NCBI GenBank assembly: GCA_029339505.1
Contig: JAQISU010000155.1
Coordinates: 20,340,001-20,404,000 of the forward strand
Origin: Unio delphinus
Lineage: Eukaryota; Mollusca; Bivalvia; Unionida; Unionidae
DNA: 64,000 nucleotides
Direction of reading: 5' to 3'
Numbering within the stretch: the stretch's first letter is position 1; each line of letters opens with the position of its first letter. The notes beneath the pieces are model-generated. The model saw only the letters and a list, made by a program, of their open reading frames with translations. It did not search any database and was not told the origin of the DNA. This document shows positions 13,139-24,544 of this stretch, one piece after another. A program made the position numbers and the translations under genes.

Positions 13139-13786
13139 CACAGGTGCTCGACGCGAGCTTGATGTGAAGAAAAAAATAATAATTTAAAGAAAAAAAAACA
13201 TACAGAGTGAGAAAAATACCTTAGAGTACCCCCATGACCCATTCAGACATATGACCCCCTCTATATTACTATATAAAAAGAGAAGGTTCGTACCTTCCGA
13301 ACACTTGGTTCCACCCATGACCCTCGATTTCATTCTGCTATTTCTTTATTTAAAAGCACACGACCATTCTCTATGGCTTGTTATACTCCTGAGATATTTT
13401 TCTATTCATCAAGCCATCATTGACTGTTCTACGTTGTACCAAACTAAAGTTATGGCTTCCGAAACGTGCGATTTTCGCGAATTTTTCATCTGTGGACAAG
13501 TGCGAGCAACTTTGACAACCGGTGAAAAGAGCTAGATTTACCATGTTTGCGACTCTACGACGTATGCCTTCTTCAATTACAGAACAGTGGTAATGCAAAA
13601 GTAAGTTTTTACTTACCATTAACTTGATTCAACTTTAGAAATCCTGTTCCATGGAATAATTAGACATTTTCTTCTTCACTGCACAAACCTTAAGCAGTCG
13701 ACTCTATTTTCAAAACAGTTAAACTATGCGGCACACACGTCAACGCCGAAATATGATTGGCTCAAAAGGTTATACTTAAATAACAT
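13139..13786 (+). repeat. Left long terminal inverted repeat
   Basis: It pairs with 18405-19054. Only a few substitutions are visible (for example at the CATATGACC region near 13240 and in the CTGC(A/T)TTTT region near 13340). A 95-codon open frame (13251-13535) appears in both arms but has no recognised domain and is better explained by the high arm identity. Confidence 0.9.
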
Positions 13787-14092
13787 CAATTCACAAGACA
13801 AATAAATATTTTCAGTCATTATCTAGCGTATTTCTGTAAATTTTAATTTAATGTAGTGCACTAATTATTATTTTATTGATTTTATAATAGTTAGTATGCA
13901 TAGCTTAATTAATTCCCCTGAATTGACCCACTTTCACAACCAAAAAGTTGCGCGAAATTTAAATTTTGAGATGGGTCAGTTGCAGACGCTGGAATAGATA
14001 AAACAGAACAGAAATTTGTTAAATTGGTTAATGGTTTAAATGATAGAATATCATGGCTGTTGTGACTTGGCAAGTTAGGCTTTCTAAAAATT

Positions 14093-14102
<10 letters not shown>

Positions 14103-14174
<72 letters not shown>

Positions 14175-14231
14175 AGAATTGAAAATAATTTGAACTTGTT
14201 ACTGTTTGCCAAATATTTTAACAAATGAGAA

Positions 14232-14266
<35 letters not shown>

Positions 14267-14316
14267 TAACAATACTTATTATTATTATTGTTATTATTAT
14301 TATTATTATTATTATT
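14103..14316. repeat. (TA)n and (AAT)n/(TTA)n microsatellites
   Basis: TA dinucleotides at 14103-14172; AAT repeats from about 14233 followed by TTA repeats to 14316, which together form a potential AT-rich hairpin. Confidence 0.95.
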
Positions 14317-15743
14317 AAGGAATAAAAGAAATTGTTATAAAAATAAATTATTAAAATTCTTGTATAGTAGTTTAAAATTTGATATAGTTAATTTACTCTG
14401 AAATTTACTTTGTTTTATATAAGACAGTATGACATTTGCTCATCACAACGGTCTTCTAGTTTTTATAAGTTAGGGAAATCCCTATTCTTTTATGAAGAAA
14501 AAAAACCCAACATCTTTTTCATTGATTATTATTCAGAAATATGACATTAATCATTAAAACTTTGAATAAAACTGATCATATAATATCAATTATGCATATA
14601 AAATATTCACTCCAGCAAGTACAACAAAAACAAGAAACACAAAAGTGAAAACTGTACTCAATGTATATTGTACAGTAAATGTTATCTGACAAGATTATTT
14701 AAAACCTTTTCAAATCTGAAATGTTGTCACCTTGCTCTGATTAATTAATACACTTACAGAACTAGTGTTACCAAAACTGAGTGATTGTTATATGAAAAAA
14801 AAAATACATATATGACCTCTCACAAAAAATAATTTACACTATTTTCCTACATTGTTCATTTTGCATAGAAGCAAACAGGCATCAAACAAAAGGAACATAT
14901 ATTGTAAGTAATACACAACATATACTACTTTTTTCAAGATAAGACCATACAAGCATGGGTGATTTTGTAAACAGTGGAGTGGTGGTAATAGACATACAAA
15001 ATGTTCTTATTGTTTTACAAAAGTGCTTACATGTACAAAACCAGAATGATTATAAAATAAGAAATGTACAGTTATTGATCTACTATTAAGGTATGCACAA
15101 TTTACTGATTGATTGGTTCTGTAAAAATCATTTGCAATATAAAATTTCAAATATAGCTACATGAAAGTATATTATTGTAATCTTTCAAATCAATAGTATT
15201 TTGAAACATGTCACAGATTGACTGGGTCTATCACAACAATCCACAATAAAGTGATTTGTATACATCAATCATACATTTATATTTTATGGTAAGCATATAA
15301 TTGCATATCTATAGGACCTGTTAATTTCCAAACCAAGTGTACAAGATAAAGGTCTGTTCCTTCTACAGCCAGGTAATTTGGTGACACCATCCAGAATTCC
15401 ATGTTATGCTAGACATATAACTAAATGCTGTTATTATATATCAATTTCAAAGCCAGTATAGGGTCTGTCCAATCACTGTATAGTCTAACTTACTTTTGAA
15501 CATTAATAAAATAATAATGTGTCAAATGGCTAGTGCTTCCTTCATAATACTCTGGGTGAAACAAAGTCTATTTATTCATCCAGTTATACAAAATTTGTAT
15601 ATAAAAAAAAATATATATTGGTGTGACCATAATTTTTTCTTTTTTTAAATCATATAAAAATCCTTCACCACTGTGATTAAAACAAAGAATCATTAATTAT
15701 CTCTCTGTAACATTAAAGTACAACATGATTAATAATAATTCTG

Positions 15744-15746
<3 letters not shown>

Positions 15747-15804
<58 letters not shown>
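15747..15804. repeat. (TA)n microsatellite
   Basis: Pure TA dinucleotides followed by a short GAGAGA-rich tract to about 15838. Confidence 0.95.
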
Positions 15805-15810
<6 letters not shown>

Positions 15811-16021
15811 GAGAGAGAGAAAGAGATAGAAAGAGAGAAAACAAATGGCAATATAATTTAAACACTGAATGGGCCATGTCTGCTCTTTAACAATCAAAAT
15901 CTTCATTAATGTTAGTGGTGCCTAGCACTTATATGTGAAGTATATGATAGTTTTACACTTAAAAAATTTGGCATCTTGTATGTAGCACATAACATGCTTC
16001 CGAAATTAATTTAATTAGCCC

Positions 16022-16766
16022 AGTAATGGTTTATACTAAGAAAAGCAGAGATGTAAGAATAAAGTCTCTTCCACCACACTGTAGATAATACTTCTCCTGG
16101 GTGCACACCATCAAAGCATAGCCTGAAATTGTAGCTCCATTGCTTCTTATTTGTTCTGTTCCTATAGTTCTATATGTCCAGGCTATATATAGGTGAAAAT
16201 GAATCTTTTCGCTCATTTAAATGCAGTATCAGCTCAATTACTAAATCAATTTGCTCCTTAAGCTTAATATCCTACTCCTTCAATAGTTTGGGGTCATCAT
16301 GCCCTTTACTCATGTTCAATTCATAGACTGAGATATGAGGCATCTCAAGAAATACAATTTTACAGTTTTCGTTTCTGCAGAGTTGAATGAGCCTACCATA
16401 CTATGATTCAAAACGCTGCACAACTTTTCTGTAGTCTTCAATCCTTAAAATAAAATCCTTCCAGCTTATTAGTGAGATCGCATGTCCCTAGCCATAGATA
16501 AATGCATAGTTTCCCATAGTCAATGTTGGTCTGTACACAGAATAACTGTTCTGCAATTCTTGCAAACCTTATAGATGCAAAAATAACTAATATTCCAAAG
16601 TTATTCCTGGTTGTATACTGCTGATCCAAATACCTTCCCTTGCAATGAATTTTAATAGCTTTGGGATACTCATGCTTCATACTAGGATGGCAATTTCTGG
16701 TGATATGGAAATTGATAGGAAATGACAATATTGATCTTATCATTCCATTGTTCACAAGCTTCACAA
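16022..16766 (-). pseudogene. SGNH/GDSL-hydrolase-like C-terminal domain of a PHD-finger gene, broken
   Basis: Reading leftwards, the first frame gives IHCKGRYLDQQYTTRNNFG and then IYLWLGTCDLTNKLEG. The second frame, shifted near 16440, gives RIEDYRKVVQRFES, CKIVFLEMPHISVYELNMSK, HDDPKLLKE, KQWSYNFRL and FDGVHPGEVLSTVWWKRL. GTCD followed by DGVHP about 140 residues later corresponds to the GxND and DxxH blocks of SGNH hydrolases. I know similar LW.GTCDLT...DG.HP proteins from large invertebrate gene families. Three in-frame TAG codons lie in the second frame, at least one consistent with CAG to TAG change, so it is inactive. It is the downstream part of the same minus-strand gene as the SAP/PHD segment at 17296-17990. 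Confidence 0.6.
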
Positions 16767-17295
16767 AATATGGATGCAGTCACGGTTGCTTCTTCATGTA
16801 TAAGAGCCAGTTACAACTATTTTTGCAACAAAGTTATGAAATGATGTCATGATACTGTATGCTAAGATACAGAAATACAGCAGTAATATTATGTGAAAAA
16901 AGAAGGATATATATGAAAATACATATGCATGAAGTTTGTTCATAGTATCCTAAATATAATGACATTAAATGTTCACAAGAAACGCATAAGGTCAACAAAC
17001 TTGTGAAACACACAATATGAGCAACAAAATGAAATATACAATTATTGTGCATTTCCAGTTGTAATAATAAATGTAATTACTAAACTAAATGTTCATTGCC
17101 AGTGCAATATCTTAATGTTGCACACAGGCTTAAATAAATGGTATGGATTGATCACCTGTGATAGGAAGGGTAGACAGGTCTTTAAATGAAAACTTGTATA
17201 GCAAATCTTGCACACAGAAGACAGTGCCAAATGAATGTAAAATCAATATACAGTACACTTTTAATGAATGTCCATGACATGCAATGCATATGTAT

Positions 17296-17990
17296 CTACT
17301 GACACCACAAACACGTGAATTTTATTCCAGTCTTACTGAATTTTTGCCATCTCTTAATATTACTTAACCCTGCACATTTTCTATGATACCAGCCAGAACA
17401 AACATCACACTGTATCCAAAATTCCCCTTCCACATATTCCTTTTGGCACAGCTTGCAAATTTCATCATTCTTCTCTTCTAACTCCCTTTCATCAGATTCA
17501 TTATCATCTTCTCTGTCTGACAATATGGTATTGAACTCCTTTTCTTTTTCTTTCTGGCCTTCATGCCTGATATAACTTGTTCCTGTTACAGGTTCACTGA
17601 CACTTGCTACTGTTTCCTTACACTCGTCTCTTAATGTTGCCTTTTGTTTCACTTGCTGGTCAGTTACTTTATTTTCTGTATCTGTGTTGTCATCTGTTTT
17701 ATTTGTGCCATGAAATATATGCTCTGATACATTTTTTGTACATGCTGTCTTTCAAGAGATGTGGCTGTACCAAGAATTTCAGGATTCGTCATCTTCTCTG
17801 ACTGGATTATTCTTTCAAGCAACATTTCAGACATTTTATTCTTTCCATCTGCAGCGCGACATTTAATCCCATATGCTTTACAGAGGTTTTTCAGTTCTTC
17901 TTTCTTGAAGAACATAAGAAGTGACTTGTCTTCCAAAACACCAAACTTTAGCAAGTGATGAGAAACAATCTTGTCTGCTAATGAATACGT
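17296..17990 (-). pseudogene. SAP-like and PHD-finger N-terminal segment of the cargo gene, with a frame break
   Basis: Reading leftwards from a possible 3' splice site near 17970 (TTAGCAG before ACAAGATTG), the frame gives DKIVSHHLLKFG, then FFKKEELKNLCKAYGIK and KMSEMLLERI, a SAP-like helix-extended-helix segment. After a polar linker a PHD finger follows (17290-17450) with CKLCQKEY, WIQCDVCSGWYHRKCAGL and FTCLWC, i.e. a C4HC3 zinc pattern. The two parts are offset by one frame; the switch maps to a run of six A (minus strand, near 17727), and one extra A would join them. PHD fingers read histone tails and SAP motifs bind DNA, so a chromatin-linked role is plausible. Alternatives are a real frameshift or a sequencing error in the homopolymer. 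Confidence 0.65.
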
Positions 17991-18404
17991 CAGAAAGCAT
18001 TTATAATCATACGTTACGAAAATAAAGTCTTGTCAAAAGAAAACCTAATAAACAATTTGATCAGAAACTGAAAATATGATGTACACAAAAAAATGTATGC
18101 ATATATTCATTGACCAAAGCTTTTCAAGTTTTGTAACACGTTTAAAGCTGACTGCATCCCGCGATATGCCAAAACAGTGTAAGTCGATAAGTGCCGAAAA
18201 TTCCGATTGTGATACTAAAACTAAAACACGATCATCATGACAAAGTTGTTAATTAATTTATGCAAATAAGTATCTGCAATACTAAATTTAAACTCTCATT
18301 AAGTTAACATATTCGAATTAATTATAACATAATGTGAACATGCTAATACCTATTTTTGCCGGGATACACAATAATCTGCATCGTGAAACAGACGCTGTGC
18401 ATTC

Positions 18405-19054
18405 ATGTTATTTAAGTATAATCTTTTGAGCCAATCATATTTCGGCGTTGACGTGTGTGCCGCATAGTTTAACTGTTTTGAAAATAGAGTCGACTGCTTA
18501 AGGTTTGTGCAGTGAAGAAGAAAATGTCTAATTATTCCATGGAACAGGATTTCTAAAGTTGAATCAAGTTAATGGTAAGTAAAAACTTACTTTTGCATTT
18601 ACCACTGTTCTGTAATTGAAGAAGGCATACGTCGTAGAGTCGCAAACATGGTAAATCTAGCTCTTTTCACCGGTTGTCAAAGTTGCTCGCACTTGTCCAC
18701 AGATGAAAAATTCGCGAAAATCGCACGTTTCGGAAGCCATAACTTTAGTTTGGTACAACGTAGAACAGTCAATGATGGCTTGATGAATAGAAAAATATCT
18801 CAGGAGTAAAACAAGCCATAGAGAATGGTCGTGTGCTTTTAAATAAAGAAAAAGCAGAATGAAATCGAGGGTCATGGGTGGAACCAAGTGTTCGGAAGTT
18901 ACGAACCTTCTCTTTTTATATAGTAATATAGAGGGGGTCATATGACTGAATGGGTCATGGGGGTACTCTAAGGTATTTTTCTCACTCTGTATGTTTTTTT
19001 TTTCTTTAAATTATTATTTTTTTCTTCACGTCAAGCTCGCGTCGAGCACCTGTG
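18405..19054 (-). repeat. Right long terminal inverted repeat
   Basis: Inverted copy of 13139-13786. It lies on the promoter side of the minus-strand cargo gene, so it could supply that gene's promoter or first exon; no such exon could be fixed by phase. Confidence 0.9.
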
Positions 19055-19062
19055 GTTATGAC
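19055..19062. repeat. Right 8-bp target-site duplication
   Basis: GTTATGAC, identical to 13131-13138. Confidence 0.8.
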
Positions 19063-20200
19063 CCCAAGTTACAATCCCACGTTTCATATATAAATCATAT
19101 GACCCTAAAGTATTGACCCCAGACAGGTATAATCCCTCGAGCTAGACAGTCCCAATCTTTTGGCGCTAGACACTGCCCGTCCCTTGACCCGCAATAGTCC
19201 CACCCATGTTAACTTTCTCTTGACGCCAGGGTACAAACACCCATTTTTAACACTGAAGTCCCTTCCACGAATAAACTACCCCATTCACTACTGAAGTGTC
19301 CCCACATTACTTCTAAAATACAGCATTATGTTGTGCATGACAGCACTTGCTCAAGTTTATCATCAAATTGAGTTTCCTTCCATGAGATGTTTAAATGAAT
19401 TGTCGCTCGTTTTACCTCCATATGATATTGAAGTTTCGGTTAAAATATAAGCTGTTTTGACCAAGATTTAATTATGAGATCTGTCAAACTGACTGTAGGT
19501 ACGAAGCTTCTTGTTGGTCATCTCACCACATTAAGCATCTTTAGGTTACAATTTTTACCTGAATGTTACTGCACTGAGTTGCAATGTAGTATGGTGTTTT
19601 CCAAGTTCCTGAATATATTGCATTAGTGTAAATGTTATTAAGTAATAATAACAAAAATTTTCCTTTATTAATATCTGCTATATCCTTCATTTATGTACTC
19701 ATATCACGCGCCAGATGTAGAAATTGTGACTATATTACCTTTTGCTACATTCAATATAATATTTATCATATATTATAGTGCACTGAGTTCCAAATTGCTT
19801 AATTACTCATTTACAACTTAAGCAGTTAAGGTATCAGTTTCCTTGGAGAGGTTACTTCCCTTAATCCAATGACTGAGACCGGTAAATATCGGGGAGTAAA
19901 GAACATGTACTTCAAGGAGACCAGATATCAGTGAAAATAGAGGATAATAATAAAAGCATTTTTATTTTTATTTTCCAAAAAGGTAAAGACGAAAAGAAAG
20001 TATGGATACATTATTGTAAGCGAGTCGATTTCAAAGCAACACCATACATTGCTCTATCACTCTGTAGCTATTACAATACTCAAAGGAATATTACCAGAGG
20101 GATCCTGAAACAATAGCAGCTCTAGGATACGCAAATAATAGGCCTAGACTAAATGTTGGCGCTGTTCCAGACAAACTGTTGGATATTTTAAATCCTGGGG
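19063..20200. other. Right flank of the 5.9-kb element; no gene seen
   Basis: The first 270 bp continue the loosely periodic ATTGACCCC / CAATCCC motifs. Motifs of the kind ATGACCC also occur inside the inverted repeats, which might reflect an older relation between element end and flank. Beyond 19330 nothing was recognised. Confidence 0.4.
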
Positions 20201-20206
20201 AAAGTG

Positions 20207-20482
20207 TTAAAATTGTGAGTTATGAAAATATGCGGAAGGCCTGGTAGGTGACAACAAAATGCAAAATAAATTTACAGCTCTTTCATCTACGCCAGCTGTG
20301 CTAAAATAAACCCGATAGCCGGAACCCATGGCGCCTTTGATTTTAGTTCGGGCCCATCCTGTATTGAAAATGAGTTCCCCATCGGGTTTGCCGGAAGAAA
20401 GTTTGATCCCGCTGATGAAATGAGTAAATTTAGTTTCAAGATGTTCACGTACATGAGTTAACACAACACAATCTAAATCAAA
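20207..20482 (-). CDS. Unrecognised open frame of about 90 codons
   Basis: An uninterrupted frame reads leftwards through VREHLETKFTHFISGIKL, KPDGELIFNTGWARTKIKG and RVYFSTAGVDERAVNLFCIL to a stop at 20207. The residue mix looks protein-like rather than random, but no family was recognised. It lies just before the tandem triplication. It may be an exon or transposon fragment; a chance frame is possible. Confidence 0.25.
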   Translation of the reverse strand, partial: FDLDCVVLTHVREHLETKFTHFISGIKLSSGKPDGELIFNTGWARTKIKGAMGSGYRVYFSTAGVDERAVNLFCILLSPTRPSAYFHNSQF

Positions 20483-20731
20483 TCACCGCTGTCCTAGGTG
20501 GAATCGAAATCTGATTTTAATCAAATGGAAACTTTGCTAACAAGAAGAAAACGCCATTTTCAGTAATCTTAAAAGAATGTTTAAAAAGATTGTTTTCAAA
20601 ACAACAACAAACTTTCAGTTAATGGCTGTAGAATGTATAAACGGTAATCTGTAATGATTGGACATAAGCAGTTTAAATCGCATCAATTTTTAAAACAAAA
20701 GAGGTCAGGTTTAAAATCAAAGTTTCAAGTT

Positions 20732-21933
20732 AACTGGCCGACAGTAGACAGAAAAGAAATATTTTGGGGGGAAGGCGACTATTGACCCCACCCACTTGCC
20801 CCAATGAGCGAGCACCCATGGGACGCGCCATTTCTCTCCCTGTGATATGCCTTATTATCCCCCAAGACAATCCATTTTTTTTCTTCATATTCTGGTCAGC
20901 TGTGGCTAAACTGCAAAATGGCTCGAGTTTTGACTTAAGTACGCAAGCAACAAAGCGTAACATACTATTTACTGAAGAAAAACTGTCCTGTGATACTAAG
21001 TTTTTCGTCCAGTGCGGGGTTTAGACATTTGGCCTAAGCTATGGGAAGCTGTAGAGATCCTAATTTTTTGTAAACAATAAGTCTGAGTTGCCCCTTCAGA
21101 CTGAATTCAGACTGTGATGCCCTAAGCTGTAGCTTGTTTGGCTTACGCCTAAATCCGTCACTGATTTCATCACTACAATATTCACAAGTGATCAAATAGA
21201 ATATGGCATTTGTGGATTGTATACGTTATATATAGTATGTATGTTGTGTTGTTGTTTGTTTGTTTGGTTTTTTTTTTTTTTGGGGGAGGGGGGGGGAGGG
21301 GCGCTTCTGAGAAATGAAAATTGACAGACATAATGTGATAATCGGGAATTCTCTGCGAAAAATGGGGATATATTACGAGGTGTGGAAATTATCCCAAAAT
21401 CGGGAGGTTTTTCTCTCGGCTTGATAGTTGACATAAACTTTTCGGGCTTGTGGCATTTTAGTCAAGGCTTGTGAGTTTATTTAAGTCACTATCACGGGGC
21501 CTGTGTCTAAAAGTCATTATTTGAACACTGACCAGTACAATACGTAAACTGGAATTCCAGACTTGTATATATTATCAGATTTGGCGATACGCTTACTGTA
21601 GCTAACTGAAGCCTGCATGTAATTGAATCATAAGAAGGAAGCTTTTTAATGTTTAAATTAATTACTTATGATTTCTGCTTAAATTGCAGATTTATTGGGG
21701 GGTGGGGGGTGGGAGTGGAGGTATGTTTGTGAAAAATTCATGCTTAAGTTATGGCCAATGAAAACCGTTCTCAGTGCCTTTTTACACCTCCATGGTAATG
21801 AATATTGTTTCACACACACGTCGGTCCCCGTTCGAATCTTCGCCCAGAATTGAGAATTATTTCTGAGTGTTTCATTGCTGCGTATCTATTTTCAAGGTAT
21901 TAATCTTTAGGTGGTGGTGGTGGTGGTGGTGGT

Positions 21934-21979
<46 letters not shown>

Positions 21980-23316
21980 TTTCTTGGGGGTAGGTAATGA
22001 ATATGTACTTTTCATATAATACGATTGAACCTTTTCCTTCTTAAATGAATGTATTGCATTGTGGTAACGTTTTTAATTTTTACATTGAGCACCAGCACTT
22101 AATCCTTATCACATATTTGCACAGCTCACAATGTATAAGTAAATATTTTAAAATTACATTACTTTTTAAAATTCCAAAATATGAAATATGAGTACCTTCT
22201 TACTGTTGTACTTTCCTGCTTTCAGGTTTTTCTATTTTTTTTATTTTTATTGCCATCTTTGTACCTTTATTATTCTGCCTTGCTAGCCGTACGTACTATA
22301 GTCGATGAATCAACCTCCACTTTACGTGGATCACTATTTTCACATGTTGTAGTTGAATTAAAGTGCTGTGCGCCCATATAGAGCATGTAGCAGTTTCACA
22401 TACTTTTACTAACCTTATATATAACACTCTCTCTTGTGTATATTCATGAGAACTAATTACGATGTAAGCGTTTTGTCTCCTGCGCACGAATAACAGTATC
22501 AACGACTTTGTAGCATCCTTTCTGGGACCTGGTCGAGGGACTATGATGGTTGGTGCATGCAGACAATGCGATCCGTGCCGTAACTCGACTACCCGAGTGC
22601 TGCTCTCAGGAAAGTACGAAGGAAAATACCTGTAAAAATTTCGTTTTCACTATTTTAAATATAACTTCATATTATTACGCATTCTCCTGTCGGACCCATG
22701 GGTAGCATTTTTTTCTATTGTGGGTATACTTTTTTTACTTCTCTAGCTAGGTTGATATGTGGATCTGTCTCCTAAGCACGCACGAATATATATTTGTGAG
22801 TGTGTTTGTGTGAGAAACATAAAAGCATAAAGGATACCTCAAGTTTTCGTTAATCTCTGCCTGTACGTGTAGTAATCTGATACACATGAGATAAAAACAT
22901 GATAGGACTTATACATTCAGTTAATTTATAGCGTGACTTGAATTTAAGCATTTGTTTAACCAAGATGTATATCAATGAATTTTATTAGAAAAGACATTCA
23001 CTGGAACTCAGGTATTTACCATTTTTCTAATATGTATTTTCCAATATGCAAAATTATTCATGGCATTTGTGAAGCTATATCTATTATGTTTTTGAATACG
23101 CTTCAAGGTAAAAGAAAATAACCCTATATTGTTGTGCACAACGCCAACTGTCCAGTGTCCGTATTAAATGCCTGCAGTAGTGAAATAATCGAAATTAATT
23201 TATACGTAGTGTCATCTTTGTTATATGTAGTTGTGCATTAGACCAAACATTTTAGAATAGCGGCCAACCGCTTATAAGGGTTCTAAATATTTATATGCTC
23301 CAACGTATGGTGAAAC
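20732..23316 (+). repeat. 2.57-kb tandem duplication, unit 1 (2585 bp)
   Basis: It begins with AACTGGCCGACAGTAGACAG and is repeated almost base for base at 23317. Differences from unit 2 are mainly microsatellite length (T/G runs near 21270, GGT/GT tract at 21911-21975) plus rare substitutions (for example near 21647 and 22437). No convincing gene was found inside; several 66-104-codon open frames recur in each copy simply because the unit is repeated. Confidence 0.97.
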
Positions 23317-24500
23317 AACTGGCCGACAGTAGACAGAAAAGAAATATTTTGGGGGGAAGGCGACTATTGACCCCACCCACTTGCCCCAATGAGCGAGCAC
23401 CCATGGGACGCGCCATTTCTCTCCCTGTGATATGCCTTATTATCCCCCAAGACAATCCATTTTTTTTCTTCATATTCTGGTCAGCTGTGGCTAAACTGCA
23501 AAATGGCTCGAGTTTTGACTTAAGTACGCAAGCAACAAAGCGTAACATACTATTTACTGAAGAAAAACTGTCCTGTGATACTAAGTTTTTCGTCCAGTGC
23601 GGGGTTTAGACATTTGGCCTAAGCTATGGGAAGCTGTAGAGATCCTAATTTTTTGTAAACAATAAGTCTGAGTTGCCCCTTCAGACTGAATTCAGACTGT
23701 GATGCCCTAAGCTGTAGCTTGTTTGGCTTACGCCTAAATCCGTCACTGATTTCATCACTACAATATTCACAAGTGATCAAATAGAATATGGCATTTGTGG
23801 ATTGTATACGTTATATATAGTATGTATGTTGTGTTGTTGTTTGTTTGTTTGGTTTTTTTTGGGGGGGGGAGGGGCGCTTCTGAGAAATGAAAATTGACAG
23901 ACATAATGTGATAATCGGGAATTCTCTGCGAAAAATGGGGATATATTACGAGGTGTGGAAATTATCCCAAAATCGGGAGGTTTTTCTCTCGGCTTGATAG
24001 TTGACATAAACTTTTCGGGCTTGTGGCATTTTAGTCAAGGCTTGTGAGTTTATTTAAGTCACTATCACGGGGCCTGTGTCTAAAAGTCATTATTTGAACA
24101 CTGACCAGTACAATACGTAAACTGGAATTCCAGACTTGTATATATTATCAGATTTGGCGATACGCTTACTGTAGCTAACTGAAGCCTGCATGTAATTGAA
24201 TCATAAGAAGGAAGCTTTTAAATGTTTAAATTAATTACTTATGATTTCTGCTTAAATTGCAGATTTATTGGGGGGTGGGGGGTGGGAGTGGAGGTATGTT
24301 TGTGAAAAATTCATGCTTAAGTTATGGCCAATGAAAACCGTTCTCAGTGCCTTTTTACACCTCCATGGTAATGAATATTGTTTCACACACACGTCGGTCC
24401 CCGTTCGAATCTTCGCCCAGAATTGAGAATTATTTCTGAGTGTTTCATTGCTGCGTATCTATTTTCAAGGTATTAATCTTTAGGTGGTGGTGGTGGTGGT

Positions 24501-24544
<44 letters not shown>

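Larger units (their letters stand above)
13787..16010. other. Non-coding interior of the 5.9-kb element
   Basis: AT-rich sequence holding (TA)n at 14103-14172, AAT/TTA runs at 14233-14316 and (TA)n at 15747-15804. It lies downstream of the minus-strand pseudogene and could include its 3' UTR. No transposase-like frame was recognised on either strand. Confidence 0.5.
13139..19054. mobile_element. 5.9-kb element with 650-bp terminal inverted repeats and a PHD/SGNH cargo gene
   Basis: The two ends are inverted copies of each other over about 650 bp (13139-13786 and 18405-19054) at about 99% identity, starting with CACAGGTGCTCGACG, and are flanked by a perfect 8-bp direct repeat. Together these show a transposition-type insertion. 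The only recognisable gene inside is a minus-strand pseudogene with SAP-like, PHD and SGNH-like segments; no transposase motif was recognised. About 2.2 kb of non-coding sequence (13787-16000) separates the gene end from the left arm. The 8-bp duplication fits hAT, P, Kyakuja/Zisupton-type and some Mutator-like elements. Family and autonomy are unresolved. Confidence 0.8.

Noticed and set aside
13251..13535. 95-codon frame repeated in both arms of the 5.9-kb element
   Set aside because: Its presence in both arms reflects arm identity; there is no recognised domain and it lies in the terminal repeat.
13139..19054. RAG/Transib-like element because the ends read CACAGGTG, close to the CACAGTG heptamer
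   Set aside because: The heptamer does not match, the target duplication is 8 bp rather than 5 bp, the arms are 650 bp long and no RAG-like core was seen.
20764..21024. Frames of 66-104 codons recurring in each 2.57-kb unit
   Set aside because: The units are too recent for conservation to mean selection, overlapping frames are open on both strands, and no motif or splice logic was recognised.
21826..21845. Perfect pol III B-box-like GTTCGAATC in the 2.57-kb unit
   Set aside because: No matching A box at the right distance and no SINE body follows, so it is not called a tRNA or SINE.
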